NCBI RefSeq assembly: GCF_000156335.1
Contig: NZ_DS999213.1
Span: 1,046,114-1,110,113 of the forward strand
From: Roseobacter sp. GAI101
GTDB lineage: Bacteria; Pseudomonadota; Alphaproteobacteria; Rhodobacterales; Rhodobacteraceae
Reading direction: 5' to 3'
Length of the DNA: 64,000 nucleotides
Shown piece after piece: positions 34,219 to 45,083 of the stretch. The notes under the pieces were generated by a model. The model was not told the origin of the DNA. It saw only the letters and a list, made by a program, of their open reading frames with translations, and searched no databases. The translations under genes were made by a program, and so were the position numbers. Positions within the stretch are counted from its first letter, which is position 1. The number at the start of each line of letters is the position of its first letter.

Positions 34219-34224
34219 GTTCGA

Positions 34225-35370
34225 CTACATTTTGCAGTCAGCGCCGTAGACGTCCTGATGGGCTGACGCAGCCACGCCGATGACCTTGTTTGTCACGACG
34301 TCACCCTCTTTGACGACCTCGCGCATGTAGATGTCCTGAATCGGATGGTGGTTGGGCGCAAAGGAGAAATCCCCCCGGACCGAGGCGAAATCCGCCTCTT
34401 CCATGGCCGCCTGGAAGGCTGCGGCGTCTTTCACATCGGCCTTACCCATGGCGCTTTGCAACAGCAACGCCGTGTCATACCCTTGGGCGGCATAAAGCGA
34501 CGGCAGACGGCCAAACTCGGCCTGAAAATCCGCGACGAACTTCACGTTGGCCTCGTTGTCCAGATCTTTGGACCAATGGGATGTATTCTTGACACCCAAA
34601 GCCGCGTCGCCGATCGCACCCAGAATGCCCTGATCAAAGCTGAACGCCGGACCCATTACATTCTTGTCCACACCGGAACCGGCATATTGTTTCATGAACG
34701 AAATCCCCATGCCGCCGGGCAGGAAGAAATAGACCGTATCGGCATCGGATGCGCGCATCTGCGCAATCTCGGCGGCATAGTCTGTCTGGCCCAGTTTGGT
34801 GTAAACCTCTTCGACCACTTCCCCGGTATAGGTACGTTTAAAGCCCGCGATCATGTCCTGACCTGCGGGATAGTTGGGGGCCATAAGGAAGACCTTCTTG
34901 ATGTCATTCTCGCTGGCCCAGGAACCTGCCGCCTCGTTAAAGGCGTCGTTCTGCCAGGCCACGTTGAAATACAGAGGGCTACAGCCCTTCCCGGCCAATG
35001 CGGATGGGCCAGCGTTTGGCGACAGGTAGAATTTGCCCTGCGCCGTCGCGGCGGGCACCACTGCCATGGCAAGGTTCGACCAGATGATGCCCGTCAGCAC
35101 GTCGACCTTTTCGGACTGGATCAACTTGTCGGCCAGTTGCACGGCGATGTCAGGCTTGCGCTGGTCGTCTTCGATCACCAGTTCCAGGTTTTCGTTGCCC
35201 TTCGCCGCCAGCATAAAGCCGTCGCGCACGTCGATCCCAAGGCCCGCGCCGCCACCCGACAGCGTGGTGATCATACCGACCTTGACCTTGCCACCATGGG
35301 CGTCGGCATAAGCCATCCCGGCGCTCAGCGCAGCAATTGAAGCGGCTGCAATCAATGATTTCAGTTTCAT
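34225..35370 (-). CDS. ABC importer periplasmic binding protein (kyn cluster)
   Basis: 381 residues. A Sec signal peptide (MKLKSLIAAASIAALSAGMAYA) precedes a type I periplasmic-binding fold (VGMITTLSGGGAGLGIDVRDG; YLSPNAGPSALAGKGCSPLYF, in part SPNAGPSALAGKGCSPLYF). Two Cys (KGC and the C-terminal GADCKM) may form a disulfide. It lies 93 nt downstream of kynU and heads the importer genes. This binding-protein branch often accompanies aromatic-acid catabolic genes, so an aromatic ligand is inferred, not shown. Confidence 0.88.
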   Translation of the reverse strand: MKLKSLIAAASIAALSAGMAYADAHGGKVKVGMITTLSGGGAGLGIDVRDGFMLAAKGNENLELVIEDDQRKPDIAVQLADKLIQSEKVDVLTGIIWSNLAMAVVPAATAQGKFYLSPNAGPSALAGKGCSPLYFNVAWQNDAFNEAAGSWASENDIKKVFLMAPNYPAGQDMIAGFKRTYTGEVVEEVYTKLGQTDYAAEIAQMRASDADTVYFFLPGGMGISFMKQYAGSGVDKNVMGPAFSFDQGILGAIGDAALGVKNTSHWSKDLDNEANVKFVADFQAEFGRLPSLYAAQGYDTALLLQSAMGKADVKDAAAFQAAMEEADFASVRGDFSFAPNHHPIQDIYMREVVKEGDVVTNKVIGVAASAHQDVYGADCKM

Positions 35371-35463
35371 AACTCTCTCCCTTGAAGTGTTGAGCCTCTT
35401 TAAGCGGGCTCGTTTGGTCGTCTTACAGTGACGTTTGTGGGCTGGCCGTCAAGCATTGCGGGC

Positions 35464-36654
35464 TTAAGTAACCCGCGATTTTACCTTATATTTATCGTTG
35501 TCCCACAGATTGTTGTTCATCACGTCGGCGATGATTGCGACCGCCGCCGTGACATCGGCACTATCGATGTAAAGCGGCGTAAAGCCAAAGCGCATGATGT
35601 CTGGCGCGCGGAAATCACCGATCACGCCGCGATCAATGACCGCCTGCATTGCGGCATAGCCATGTTCAAACCGCCACGATACTTGCGATCCGCGCATGGT
35701 CGCGTCGCGTGGGCTGGCCAAAGTCAATGCGGGCACATCGCGTTCGATTTCCGCGATGAATTGCTCTTGAAGCGCGATGGACGCGGCGCGCAGTTCATTC
35801 ATGTCAACGTCGGCCCAAAGCTCCATCGCGACCTCGAGCGCGGTCAGCTGGATCACCGGTGGGGTCCCCACCCGCATCCGTTCAATGCCGTTTCCCGGAG
35901 CGTAATTGAGATCAAATTCAAAGGGTTGGCGGTGTCCAAGCCATCCCGCCAGCGCGGGTTCGACACTGTCTGCCAGATCAGGACGCACATAGATGAAACC
36001 GGGCGCGCCGGGGCCACCGTTAAGGTATTTATAGGTACAACCAACCGCAAACTCAGCATTCGATCCGGCCATATCCACCGGCAAAGCCCCCGCCGAATGG
36101 GCCAGATCCCAGACCATCACGGCCCCTTTATCATGGACCAGCTTGGTCATCGCCTTCATGTCATGCATCCGGCCCGTGCGATAATCGACCTCCGTCAGCA
36201 TTACGACGGCGATGTCTTCGCTGATCGCATCCGCGACGTCTTCGGGCGCGACGGTGCGCAGTTCGTAGCCCTGTTCAAGCAGCTTCACCAGCCCTTCGGC
36301 CATGTACAGATCAGAGGGGAAATTGCCCGTATCGCTCAGGATCACGCGGCGGTCCTTGCGCAGCTTCAGCCCCGATGACAGCGCCTGAAAAACCTTGATC
36401 GACAGCGTATCGCCCATCACGACGGACCCGTCCGGCGCGCCAATGATGCGCGCGACCATATTGCCGACACGGGAAGGCTGTTCCATCCAGTTGGCCTTGT
36501 TCCAGCCCCGGATCAGCATCTCGCCCCACTCATCGGCCATCATGGACTGCACCCGTGCAGGAACGGCACGCGGCAACGGTCCCAACGAATTCCCATCCAG
36601 ATAGATCACACCTTCGGGCAGAAAGAACGCTTCTTTATTCAGTATATCAGCCAC
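35464..36654 (-). CDS. kynU: Kynureninase
   Basis: 396 residues, fold type I PLP enzyme. YLDGNSLGPLPRA (about 18-30), WNKANW (about 51-56), VWDLAHSAGALPVDM (about 181-195) and the PLP Lys209 in CTYKYLNGGPG are all present. It cleaves kynurenine to anthranilate and alanine. The start is GTG at 36654, immediately after the kynA stop (TAAGTG), with GAGGAG about 8 nt upstream. It supplies anthranilate for the CoA ligase encoded upstream in the same block. Confidence 0.95.
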   Translation of the reverse strand: MADILNKEAFFLPEGVIYLDGNSLGPLPRAVPARVQSMMADEWGEMLIRGWNKANWMEQPSRVGNMVARIIGAPDGSVVMGDTLSIKVFQALSSGLKLRKDRRVILSDTGNFPSDLYMAEGLVKLLEQGYELRTVAPEDVADAISEDIAVVMLTEVDYRTGRMHDMKAMTKLVHDKGAVMVWDLAHSAGALPVDMAGSNAEFAVGCTYKYLNGGPGAPGFIYVRPDLADSVEPALAGWLGHRQPFEFDLNYAPGNGIERMRVGTPPVIQLTALEVAMELWADVDMNELRAASIALQEQFIAEIERDVPALTLASPRDATMRGSQVSWRFEHGYAAMQAVIDRGVIGDFRAPDIMRFGFTPLYIDSADVTAAVAIIADVMNNNLWDNDKYKVKSRVT

Positions 36655-37482
36655 TTACAGGGCTCCTCTTACGTGCCAAAGTTCCGGGAAAAGTTCCACT
36701 TCGAGCATCTTGCGCAGATAGGCGACGCCATTGGTACCCCCTGTCCCGCGTTTGAAACCGATGATCCGTTCAACGGTCGTAACATGGTTGAAACGCCAGC
36801 GCCGAAAGTAGTCCTCAAGATCAACCAGCTTTTCTGCCAGCTCGTAGAGCGCCCAGTATTTCGAAGGGTTTTCATAGACCTGCTGCCACAGGTCTTGCAC
36901 CGCAGGTTGCGCATCCCAGTTGGTCGATCCGGGATCGCCCGCAAGGGGCGGATGACCAAAACCCTTGCACAGATGCGCGATCGCGACCTGATACAGGCTG
37001 GGTTGTGCCAATTCGTCTTGCAATGCCTTCAATGCGTCAGGTTTATGCTTGTGCACCTGCATCAATGCGCCGTTCCGGTTGCCCAGCAGATATTCCACCA
37101 ACCGGTATTGATGCGACTGGAATCCGCTGGAATTGCCCAGCGACGGCCTGAACGCGGTATATTCACTTGGGGTCATCGTACGCAGAACGTCCCACGCGCT
37201 GTTAAGCTGTTCAAAAATCCGCGCCACACGGGACAGCATCTTGAAGGCCGATGCCAGATCATCGGCCAGCATCACCCGCCGCGCGGCCTGAAGTTCGTGA
37301 ATGGCCAGCCGCATCCACAGTTCGGAGGTCTGGTGCTGCACGATGAACAACATCTCGTCATGGGCATCACTAAGCGGATGTTGCGACGACAAGATCGCAT
37401 CCAACCCCAGATAGTCGCCATAGGACATGTCCTTGGCAAAATCCATTTTCGCCCCTTTCGAGGCTTCCTCAAAACTGCTCAT
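36655..37482 (-). CDS. kynA: Tryptophan 2,3-dioxygenase
   Basis: 275 residues, usual length. [13 protein letters not shown] (about 19-31), [19 protein letters not shown] (about 46-64), [20 protein letters not shown] (about 117-136) and the heme-ligand helix [20 protein letters not shown] (in part, about 231-250) match the heme-dependent TDO family. It opens the indole ring to give N-formylkynurenine. The ATG at 37482 overlaps the ligase stop by 4 nt (ATGA), supporting this start over ATG at 37446. No kynurenine formamidase gene is in the block. Confidence 0.96.
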   Translation of the reverse strand: MSSFEEASKGAKMDFAKDMSYGDYLGLDAILSSQHPLSDAHDEMLFIVQHQTSELWMRLAIHELQAARRVMLADDLASAFKMLSRVARIFEQLNSAWDVLRTMTPSEYTAFRPSLGNSSGFQSHQYRLVEYLLGNRNGALMQVHKHKPDALKALQDELAQPSLYQVAIAHLCKGFGHPPLAGDPGSTNWDAQPAVQDLWQQVYENPSKYWALYELAEKLVDLEDYFRRWRFNHVTTVERIIGFKRGTGGTNGVAYLRKMLEVELFPELWHVRGAL

Positions 37483-39095
37483 GTCTTTTCCCGCAATGCA
37501 AAGCGCTGGATTTTTCCGGTGGGCGTCTTGGGCAGCGCATCGATGAACCTGATGTCCCTGGGGTATTTGAACGGCGCTATTTCCGCTTTAACATGATCCT
37601 GCAACAGCTTGATTGTGCTGGCATCTTTCGGTGTATCAATTGCAAGCACAACATGCGCCTGCACGATGGAACCGCGCTGTTCGTCCGGCTTTGCAACCAC
37701 CGCACACTCCACCACGAACGGATGCGACAACAACGCTGCCTCAACCTCGGGCCCGGCGATGTTATACCCTGCCGAAATGATCATGTCGTCATTGCGCGCG
37801 GCGAAATGGAGATAGCCATCCTCGTCCATACTGAAACTGTCGCCAGTGATGTTCCACCCGTCCTTGACGTACACGCCCTGCCGGTCATCGGCCAGATAGC
37901 GGCAGCCTGTCGGCCCCCGAACGGCCAACCGCCCCACCTCTCCACGGGACACTTCGGCCCCGTCTTCGCCAATGACCTTGGCCTGATATCCGCTGACCGG
38001 TTTGCCCGTACAGGCCGCCCTGTGATCGTCAAACCGGTTTGAGATAAAGATGTGCAACATTTCAGTCGCCCCGATCCCGTCCAGCATCGGCTTGCCGGTC
38101 TTTTCCTTCCAGTCGTGGTACACAGGCGCTGGCAAAGTCTCGCCGGCGCTGACCGCCGCACGCAGACTGGACAGGTCCGCCCCCTGGTCCATTGCCGCCA
38201 ACATCGCGCGATAGGCCGTCGGGGCTGTAAAGCACACAGTCGCTTTGTATTTCTCAATGATTTCAATCATATTCGGGGGCGACGCATTCTCAAGCAGGGT
38301 CGCGGCCGCACCGAAACGCAAGGGGAAAATCGCCAGTCCCCCAAGGCCGAAGGTAAACGCCAACGGGGGTGATCCGACAAAAACATCGCTTGGCGTGACC
38401 TGCAAAACTTCGCGGGCATAGCCGTCGGCGATGATCAGCAGATCGCGATGGAAATGCATGGTCGCCTTGGGGCTGCCCGTCGTGCCCGAGGTGAACCCAA
38501 GCAGAGCCACGTCATCCACTGCCGTGTCAACAGATTGGAACTGAACGGGTTTTTCCAGCGCCAGACGGTCCAGTTCGGCGTCATGGTTGCTGGTGCCGTC
38601 AAACCCAACCACCGACTTCAGGTATCGAGAGCCCTTGGCGCAGGCCGTCATCTCGTCCATCAGGCGGGTGTCGCACAGCGCATGGCTGATCTCGGCCTTG
38701 TCGACAATGGCCGTCAACTCTCCGGCGCGCAGCATGGGCATCGTGTTGACCACGACAGCACCCGCCTTGGTCGCCGCCAACCAACACGCCACCATCGCCG
38801 GATTGTTCGCCGACCGGATCAACACCCGGTTTCCGGGCTTGAGCCCAAGGTTTTCGACCATCGCGCGGGCCAGCTTGTTGGTCCAGTCGGTCAGTTCCTT
38901 ATAGGTCCGGCGGCGGCCATTTCCGATAAGCGCTGTGGCGTCGCCGAAACCATTTTCCACCATCTTATCAGTAAGTTCCACGCCGACATTCAACCGGTCA
39001 GGATAGTCAAACCCCTCCAGCAGCAGGTTAGGCCAGCGGTCCGCTGCCGGAAGGTTATCGCGTGTAAAGCTGTCCAAATGTCCTGACGGTTGCAT
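37479..39095 (-). CDS. 2-aminobenzoate-CoA ligase (benzoate-CoA ligase family)
   Basis: 538 residues, AMP-forming ligase. P-loop [19 protein letters not shown] (about 196-214), [14 protein letters not shown] (about 345-358), the hinge [20 protein letters not shown] (about 430-449) and the catalytic Lys in [11 protein letters not shown]. The N-terminal [13 protein letters not shown] and the IFISN segment are features of the benzoate/2-aminobenzoate ligase group. It makes 2-aminobenzoyl-CoA. ATG at 39095 is preferred over a GTG two codons upstream because GGAG then has an 8-nt spacing. Its position between kynA and the CoA-pathway genes fits anthranilate as substrate. Confidence 0.88.
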   Translation of the reverse strand: MQPSGHLDSFTRDNLPAADRWPNLLLEGFDYPDRLNVGVELTDKMVENGFGDATALIGNGRRRTYKELTDWTNKLARAMVENLGLKPGNRVLIRSANNPAMVACWLAATKAGAVVVNTMPMLRAGELTAIVDKAEISHALCDTRLMDEMTACAKGSRYLKSVVGFDGTSNHDAELDRLALEKPVQFQSVDTAVDDVALLGFTSGTTGSPKATMHFHRDLLIIADGYAREVLQVTPSDVFVGSPPLAFTFGLGGLAIFPLRFGAAATLLENASPPNMIEIIEKYKATVCFTAPTAYRAMLAAMDQGADLSSLRAAVSAGETLPAPVYHDWKEKTGKPMLDGIGATEMLHIFISNRFDDHRAACTGKPVSGYQAKVIGEDGAEVSRGEVGRLAVRGPTGCRYLADDRQGVYVKDGWNITGDSFSMDEDGYLHFAARNDDMIISAGYNIAGPEVEAALLSHPFVVECAVVAKPDEQRGSIVQAHVVLAIDTPKDASTIKLLQDHVKAEIAPFKYPRDIRFIDALPKTPTGKIQRFALREKT

Positions 39096-39107
39096 ATCCA
39101 CCTCTCC

Positions 39108-40256
39108 TTACATCGCACCCAAAGTCTGGCGCGCAATCACGACCCGCTGCACGTCGGACGCACCCTCGTAGATCCGCAAGGCACGGATTTCACGGTACAG
39201 GCTTTCAACCGCCATGCCATTCCGCACCCCGTCGCCGCCAAACAGCTGGACAGCCTTGTCGATCACGATCTGCGCATGGTCCGTGGCGAACAGCTTGGCC
39301 ATCGCCGCCTCGCGGGTGACCCGTGGTGCACCCTGATCCTTCAGCCAGGCAGCGCGGTAGATCAGCAAAGCCGATGCATCCACATCCACCGCCATATCCG
39401 CAATATGCCCCTGCACCATCTGCAAGTCAGCCAGGGGTTTGCCCTGCACCTCGCGGGTAGAAACCCGTTTCAGCGCCTCGTCCAACGCCCGGCGGGCAAA
39501 GCCCAATGCCGCGGCGGCCACCGTAGACCGGAACACATCCAGCACCGACATCGCAATGGCAAAGCCTTGCCCCTGTGCGCCCAACATTGCAGACGCAGGC
39601 ACGCGGCAATCGGTAAAGCGCAAGGTCGCCAAGGGATGCGGTGCGATGACTTGCAGACGGTCCGCTATCTCGAACCCCGGCAAGCCAGCTGGCAAGATAA
39701 AGGCCGACAACCCGCGCGCGCCTGGTGCCTCACCGGTCCGTGCAAACAATGTATAAACATCCGCGATCCCACCGTTGGAGATCCAGGTCTTCTCGCCGTT
39801 CAATACATAATCATCGCCATCCCGTTCGGCGGTCATCGTGGAATTCGCCACATCAGACCCCGACTGCGGTTCGGTCAGCGCAAAGGCAGAAATCGCCGCA
39901 CCGGACCGCGTCTTGGGCAACCACGCCTCTTGCTGTTCGGGTGTGCCGAACAAGCTGATCGCGCCGGTCCCAAGACCTTGCATGGCAAAGGAAAAATCAG
40001 CCAATCCATCATGACGCGCCAGCGTTTCGCGGATCAGGCACAAGCTGCGCACATCCAGCGTATCGTCCCCCTGCGCACCGGAATACCGCAGCCACCCGCC
40101 GTCCCCCAACATCGCCACCAGGGACCGGCACGCCGCATCCGTATCGCCATGATCCACGTTGGCCAACGCCCCCGCCGCCCAGGCGTCCAGGTCATCCGCC
40201 AAGGCCCGATGCCGATCTTCGAAAAACGGCCAGTCCAGAAAACTGCGATCAGACAT
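39108..40256 (-). CDS. Acyl-CoA dehydrogenase family protein
   Basis: 382 residues. The family motifs are [19 protein letters not shown] (about 122-140), [17 protein letters not shown] (about 149-165), and the C-terminal [19 protein letters not shown] (about 355-373) with the catalytic-base Glu in YEGASD. It oxidises an acyl-CoA with FAD. The start at 40256 gives a better spacing to GGAGG than the ATG two codons upstream. It is 12 nt upstream of the ligase gene. A likely role is oxidation of a ring-derived CoA ester in aminobenzoate breakdown. Confidence 0.88.
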   Translation of the reverse strand: MSDRSFLDWPFFEDRHRALADDLDAWAAGALANVDHGDTDAACRSLVAMLGDGGWLRYSGAQGDDTLDVRSLCLIRETLARHDGLADFSFAMQGLGTGAISLFGTPEQQEAWLPKTRSGAAISAFALTEPQSGSDVANSTMTAERDGDDYVLNGEKTWISNGGIADVYTLFARTGEAPGARGLSAFILPAGLPGFEIADRLQVIAPHPLATLRFTDCRVPASAMLGAQGQGFAIAMSVLDVFRSTVAAAALGFARRALDEALKRVSTREVQGKPLADLQMVQGHIADMAVDVDASALLIYRAAWLKDQGAPRVTREAAMAKLFATDHAQIVIDKAVQLFGGDGVRNGMAVESLYREIRALRIYEGASDVQRVVIARQTLGAM

Positions 40257-40332
40257 GGTCATGCTCCTCCAACTTCATTTTGCCAGATAAACTCCCGCCG
40301 GAGGCATCCGCCCTCACCCCGAACACCACCGC

Positions 40333-41145
40333 TCAATTCCCTTCGAACACAGGGCGCTGCTTGGCGACAAAAGCGTTGTAGGCGCGCTCGAAATCGCCGG
40401 TCTGCATGCAGATCGCCTGTGCCTGCGCTTCGGCCTCGATCGCCTGCTCGATCGACATGGACCATTCCTGCGCCAGCATCGTCTTGGTCATCATATGCGC
40501 GAAATTCGGGCCGGACTGGATTTGCTGCGCCAGTTTCAGCGCATCTGCCTCCAGCGCGTCGCCCGCCACAAGCCGGTTGAAGAAGCCCCAGCGTTCGCCC
40601 TCGTCCGCGGACATGGAGCGGCCGGTATACAACAACTCTGCGGCGCGGGTCTGGCCGATCACGCGCGGCAGGATCGCGCAGGCCCCCATGTCGCAGCCCG
40701 CAAGGCCCACACGGGTGAACAAAAACGCTGTCTTCGCCTCTGGTGTGGCCAGGCGCAGGTCGGATGCCATGGCAATGATCGCGCCGGCACCGACGCAGAT
40801 ACCGTCCACGGCAGCGATCACCGGTTTGCCGCAGTTCACGATGGCCTTGACCAGATCGCCGGTCATGCGGGTAAAGCGCAGCATGTCCTTCATGTTCATG
40901 CGGGTCAGCGGCCCGATGATGTCATGCACATCCCCGCCCGAGCTGAAATTCCCGCCGTTCGACCCGAAGATCACCACATCCACGTCATCGGCATAGACCA
41001 GATCACGGAACCAGTCGCGCAGTTCGGCATAGCTGTCAAAGGTCAGCGGGTTCTTGCGGTCGGGGCGGTTCAGGCGGACCGTGGCGATACCGTCCTTGAT
41101 CTCGCACAGAAAGTGTTTCACATCGCTACGCATGGCTTGGGTCAT
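40333..41145 (-). CDS. Enoyl-CoA hydratase/isomerase family protein
   Basis: 270 residues, crotonase fold. [19 protein letters not shown] (about 21-39), the oxyanion-hole segments [13 protein letters not shown] (about 64-76) and [20 protein letters not shown] (about 114-133), and the [14 protein letters not shown] region are visible. In family position the catalytic Glu may be replaced, so hydration versus ring-opening hydrolysis cannot be decided. The start at 41145 has AAGGA 8 nt upstream and overlaps marR by 20 nt. It is part of the aminobenzoyl-CoA block and is a candidate ring-modifying enzyme. Confidence 0.87.
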   Translation of the reverse strand: MTQAMRSDVKHFLCEIKDGIATVRLNRPDRKNPLTFDSYAELRDWFRDLVYADDVDVVIFGSNGGNFSSGGDVHDIIGPLTRMNMKDMLRFTRMTGDLVKAIVNCGKPVIAAVDGICVGAGAIIAMASDLRLATPEAKTAFLFTRVGLAGCDMGACAILPRVIGQTRAAELLYTGRSMSADEGERWGFFNRLVAGDALEADALKLAQQIQSGPNFAHMMTKTMLAQEWSMSIEQAIEAEAQAQAICMQTGDFERAYNAFVAKQRPVFEGN

Positions 41146-41596
41146 TGGTTTTTTCCTTATTTTCAGCAACTTGGGCCACAGAAATCAGTTGTGCGGCCAT
41201 GGCGCGGGCATCCGCCGCGCTGATTCCGGTAAGCATGTCGTTGATCCAGCCCTCATGGGCCTCGGCTTGGACGGCGAATTCAACATTGCCTGCGGGGGTC
41301 AGCCGCAGGGTCATCGCGCGGCGGTCGCCCGGCACAGGAACCCGTTCGACCAGACCTTCTTCGGCCAGACGGTCGGCGATTCCTGTGACATTGCCATTCG
41401 ACACCCGCAGCACCCCTGAAAGCTGGCTCATCTTCAGCCCCTCGGGGTGGCGCGACAGGGCGGCCATCACGTCAAACCGTGGCAAGGTGGTCTTGAAGTC
41501 GACCCGCAGTTTGTCGCGCAAATGGGCATCGACGTGCCGCGTCAGCCGCAACAGCCGCAGCCACAGGCGCAAGCGGTCTTTCGACGGCGTGCTCAA
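41126..41596 (-). CDS. MarR-family transcriptional regulator
   Basis: 156 residues, winged helix-turn-helix. [20 protein letters not shown] (about 41-60), [20 protein letters not shown] (about 66-85) and the wing [16 protein letters not shown] (about 88-103) fit MarR proteins. The start is TTG at 41596, supported by GGAGGAG 4 nt upstream and by a TTGA overlap with the SDR stop. Being inside the aminobenzoate block, it is the likely local repressor, with a CoA-thioester or aromatic acid as possible effector, as for other MarR proteins of aromatic CoA pathways. Confidence 0.9.
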   Translation of the reverse strand: MSTPSKDRLRLWLRLLRLTRHVDAHLRDKLRVDFKTTLPRFDVMAALSRHPEGLKMSQLSGVLRVSNGNVTGIADRLAEEGLVERVPVPGDRRAMTLRLTPAGNVEFAVQAEAHEGWINDMLTGISAADARAMAAQLISVAQVAENKEKTNDPSHA

Positions 41597-42324
41597 ATCT
41601 CTCCTCCCGACAGGGTCAGGGTATGACCGTTCACCGACGCGGCAGCATCAGAAAGCAGGTAAAGCGCGGCGGCCGCGACCTCGTCGGTGCCGACAAAGCG
41701 GTTCTGCGGGCTCGCGCGTTTCAGGATCGCGCGGGCCTCCTCAGCAGTCTTGCCCGTCGTCGCGGTGATGTTTTCAACGGATTTCTCCAACAAGGGCGTG
41801 TCGATAAAGCCCGGACAGATTGCGTTCACGGTGATCCTGGTACGGGCCAGTTCCAACGCCAGCGCGCGGGTCAGGCCGACGACCCCGTGTTTCGCCGCGA
41901 CATAGCCAGCAACGTAAGGATAGCCCTTGAGCCCCGCCGTCGAGGCGACAACGATCAAACGCCCGGCCTTCTCGGCCTTCATCCCCGCGACAGCGGCCTG
42001 CCAGACGTTGAAGACTCCGGTGACATTGACTGCCATCATATCGGTCAGATCAGCGGCGCTCATCTTTTCGAAGGGTGCGGAATGGGCCGCACCCGCATTG
42101 GCGATCACCCCTGTGACGGGGCCGTGTTCCGCGACAGCAGCCTTGAATGCCGCAGCCACCGCATCTGCATCGGTGACATCGCACACCTGATACGGCAGAC
42201 CTTGGTCCTTCAGCGGCCCCTCGCGGCGGCCCATAATCGTCACTGAAGCGCCCGTTGCCGCAACGGCCTGCGCGATTTCCGCGCCCACGCCCGTGCCGCC
42301 GCCGGTGATCACCACATGGGCCAT
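41593..42324 (-). CDS. Short-chain dehydrogenase/reductase (aminobenzoate block)
   Basis: 243 residues, classical SDR. The nucleotide motif is ITGGGTGVGAEIAQAV (about 6-21), the NAG motif is VIANAGAAHS (about 72-81), the catalytic Ser is in VVASTAGLKGYPY and the YxxxK pair in YVAGYVAAKHGVVG. The start at 42324 overlaps the monooxygenase/reductase stop (TGATG). It is probably the 3-hydroxyacyl-CoA-dehydrogenase-like step of aminobenzoyl-CoA breakdown; the substrate is inferred from its neighbours. Confidence 0.9.
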   Translation of the reverse strand: MAHVVITGGGTGVGAEIAQAVAATGASVTIMGRREGPLKDQGLPYQVCDVTDADAVAAAFKAAVAEHGPVTGVIANAGAAHSAPFEKMSAADLTDMMAVNVTGVFNVWQAAVAGMKAEKAGRLIVVASTAGLKGYPYVAGYVAAKHGVVGLTRALALELARTRITVNAICPGFIDTPLLEKSVENITATTGKTAEEARAILKRASPQNRFVGTDEVAAAALYLLSDAAASVNGHTLTLSGGEI

Positions 42325-44618
42325 CAGACACGCCCCTCCTGTTCGGCCAGCCGGTCGGCATTGCGCCACGCCTGATCGCGCCCGGCCTCGTAGGGCTTGG
42401 GCCAGACGGATTGGCGGTCGCCCAGTGCGGCACCTTGATGCAGCGTCCAATAGGGATCGGCCAGATGCGCCCGGGCAAGGCAAACCAGATCTGCACGTCC
42501 CGCCATGAGGATCGAATTCACGTGATCCGCCTCGAATATGTTGCCCACGGCCATCGTCTTGATCCCGCCATCGTTGCGGATACGGTCCGAGAACGGCGTT
42601 TGAAACATGCGACCGTACACCGGCTTGGCCTGGGTCGAGGTTTGACCGGCAGAAACGTCGATGATATCCGCCCCGGCCGCGTCAAACAGTGCAGCAATTT
42701 CAACGGCCTCTTCGGGGGTTACCCCATCATCGCCCGCCCAGTCATTGGCCGAGATTCGCACGGCCATCGGTTTGGCTGCGGGCCAGACGTCTCGCATTGC
42801 GGCGAAGACTTCCAAAGGATACCGCATGCGGTTTTCCAAAGATCCGCCGTATTCATCATCGCGCGTGTTCGACAGCGGAGAGATAAACGACGAGATCAGA
42901 TACCCATGCGCCGCATGCAGTTCGATCATGTCAAACCCCGCACGGTCCGCCATTTCAGCGGCAGCGACGAACTGCGCCTTGACCGCATCCATATCGTCAC
43001 GGGTCATCGCCTTCGGGGTCGCGTTTTCATCCGACCACGGGATCGCCGAGGCTGACAGCAGCGGCCAGTTGCCCGATGGCAAAGGCGCATCCATCTTTTC
43101 CCAGCCGACTTGGGTGGACCCTTTGCGGCCCGCGTGACCGATCTGGCAACAGATTTTCGCAGGTGTTTCCGCATGGATGAAATCGGTCAGCCGGGTCCAG
43201 GCCGCTTCGTGTTCGGGTGCATAAAGCCCCGGACAGCCCGGCGTGATCCGGCCATCCGCCGACACACATGTCATTTCAGTATAGACCAGCCCTGCACCCC
43301 CCTTGGCGCGTTCGCCGTAATGGATCAGATGCCAGTCGGTGGGCGCGCCATCAACCGCCTTGTATTGCGCCATCGGCGACACCACGATGCGGTTTTCCAG
43401 CGTCATGTCGCGCAGTTGAAACGGTGCGAACATCGGCGCGCGGGCAGGCAGATTGCTGCCGGCACCCGCTTGGTCCATAAACCAGGCCTCTGCCCCGCCC
43501 AGCCATTCGGGATCGCGGCTGCGCAGGTTCTCGTGGCTGATGCGTTGGGACCGTGTCAGCATCGAATAGTTCAATTGCACCGGATCAAGCTCAAGATAGC
43601 GCTCGACGTCCTCGAACCACTCGACCGAATTGCGCGCTGCAGATTGCAGGCGCAACACCTCGAGCCGCCGCGCGGCCTCGTATTTTTCGAAGGCCGACCC
43701 CAGATCGGCATCATCCGACACATGCTTTGCCAGCGATATTGCCGATTCCAAAGCCAGCTTGGTGCCCGATCCAATCGAAAAATGCGCAGTGGCCGACGCA
43801 TCGCCCAGCAGGACCACATTCTCGTGGCTCCATTTCTCGCATAGGACACGGGGGAACTTGATCCAGGCAGAGCCGCGGATGTGGTTCGCATTGGTCATCA
43901 GCTTGTGACCATCCAGATGATCCTTGAAGATCTCCTCGCATACCGCGATTGATTCCTGCTGCGTCATCTCGCCGAAACCGTAGGCGTCAAAGGTCTTCTG
44001 CGAACATTCAACGATAAACGTCGCGGTGTCGGGGTCGAATTGATAGGCGTGGACCCACACCCAGCCCTTGTCGGTCTTTTCGAAGATAAAGGTAAAGGCG
44101 TCGTCGAATTTCTGATGCGTGCCCATCCAGACAAAGGGGCAACGGCGCACATCGATATCGGGCTTGAAGGTATCGGCAAACTCCAGGCGGGTCTTTGAAT
44201 TCAACCCGTCGCAGGCGACGACCAGATCATAGTCTTTCATATAGTCCGACGCCGCTTTGACGTCGGTTTCGAACTGCAGATCAACCCCAAGGGCACGGGC
44301 GCGATCCTGCAGGATCAGCAGCAGTTTCTTGCGGCCAATCCCGCAGAACCCATGCCCTGACGATGTGATCACCTGCCCCTTGTGATGCAGTGCAATGTCG
44401 TCCCAATAGGCGAAATTGCGGCGAATCTCGGCCGCGCTGGCTGGATCGTTCTGTTCAAGGTTATCCAGCGTTTCATCCGACAGAACCACGCCCCAGCCAA
44501 AGGTATCGTCGGGCTTGTTGCGTTCCAGCACGGTCACCTCGGCGTCCAGTTGGCGCAATTTCAACGAGATGGCAAAATACAGCCCCGCAGGTCCACCACC
44601 CAAACATATCGCACGCAT
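42324..44618 (-). CDS. 2-aminobenzoyl-CoA monooxygenase/reductase (fused)
   Basis: 764 residues with two domains. Residues about 1-385 are a flavoprotein hydroxylase (dinucleotide motif [19 protein letters not shown], about 5-23; the second FAD motif [20 protein letters not shown]). Residues about 395-764 are an Old Yellow Enzyme-type NADH:flavin oxidoreductase ([58 protein letters not shown]). This rare fusion is the signature of 2-aminobenzoyl-CoA monooxygenase/reductase, which hydroxylates and dearomatises the ring in the aerobic CoA route of anthranilate. GGAGG lies upstream of the ATG at 44618. First gene of the block, it is coupled to the SDR. Confidence 0.92.
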   Translation of the reverse strand: MRAICLGGGPAGLYFAISLKLRQLDAEVTVLERNKPDDTFGWGVVLSDETLDNLEQNDPASAAEIRRNFAYWDDIALHHKGQVITSSGHGFCGIGRKKLLLILQDRARALGVDLQFETDVKAASDYMKDYDLVVACDGLNSKTRLEFADTFKPDIDVRRCPFVWMGTHQKFDDAFTFIFEKTDKGWVWVHAYQFDPDTATFIVECSQKTFDAYGFGEMTQQESIAVCEEIFKDHLDGHKLMTNANHIRGSAWIKFPRVLCEKWSHENVVLLGDASATAHFSIGSGTKLALESAISLAKHVSDDADLGSAFEKYEAARRLEVLRLQSAARNSVEWFEDVERYLELDPVQLNYSMLTRSQRISHENLRSRDPEWLGGAEAWFMDQAGAGSNLPARAPMFAPFQLRDMTLENRIVVSPMAQYKAVDGAPTDWHLIHYGERAKGGAGLVYTEMTCVSADGRITPGCPGLYAPEHEAAWTRLTDFIHAETPAKICCQIGHAGRKGSTQVGWEKMDAPLPSGNWPLLSASAIPWSDENATPKAMTRDDMDAVKAQFVAAAEMADRAGFDMIELHAAHGYLISSFISPLSNTRDDEYGGSLENRMRYPLEVFAAMRDVWPAAKPMAVRISANDWAGDDGVTPEEAVEIAALFDAAGADIIDVSAGQTSTQAKPVYGRMFQTPFSDRIRNDGGIKTMAVGNIFEADHVNSILMAGRADLVCLARAHLADPYWTLHQGAALGDRQSVWPKPYEAGRDQAWRNADRLAEQEGRV

Positions 44619-45083
44619 CGCACCCTCCTGATCTGGTTGAACCAACGCTAGGCCGAGTCGAATTTTTCTTCAAGTAAAAATATTTCATACCTAAACTATA
44701 CGGAGGATGTCGGGCCTCAGGCTAAAGGAGCGATCCTTTGTTCACCGCAAGTCACTGGAAAGCGGGCCCGAGAACCGTCACAAGATTTTCTCACCTCTCA
44801 AGAGGCCCCCGGCCAAGCCTTTGACAGCTCCGCCCTAGAGACACCGGAACGTCAATGAAACCCGCGGATAATTCCCCAGAATGTAAGGCGGTTTTGTTTC
44901 TTCGTACCGCTCTGTTGAAATGGAACCAGGCCGGTTGCGTACTTACTGAAACGATATCTCGCCATGACCGCTCAAGGCCCTAACGCCAAGACAATAACAG
45001 ACATCTGCTCCGCATGTTGCGTCACCGCACACGCGAACAAACAGCCCTACCGACATGCACTTTCAGCGAATTTTAAGGTTTAG
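44619..45083. other. Gene-free region between the aminobenzoate block and tRNA-Thr
   Basis: About 465 nt with no convincing coding region. It holds an AT-rich stretch just before the block (44663-44700), a small hairpin AAAGGA-GCGA-TCCTTT (44724-44739) and otherwise unremarkable sequence. The promoter of the 14-kb block should be here. No second RNA gene was recognised. Confidence 0.6.
44674..44690. promoter_or_regulatory. AT-rich imperfect palindrome, candidate MarR operator
   Basis: The segment contains the exact palindrome AAATATTT with near-symmetric GTA/TAC flanks, 56-72 nt upstream of the first gene of the block. Its position and AT-rich symmetry fit a MarR-family operator; assignment to the MarR protein at 41126-41596 is inference. 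Confidence 0.3.
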
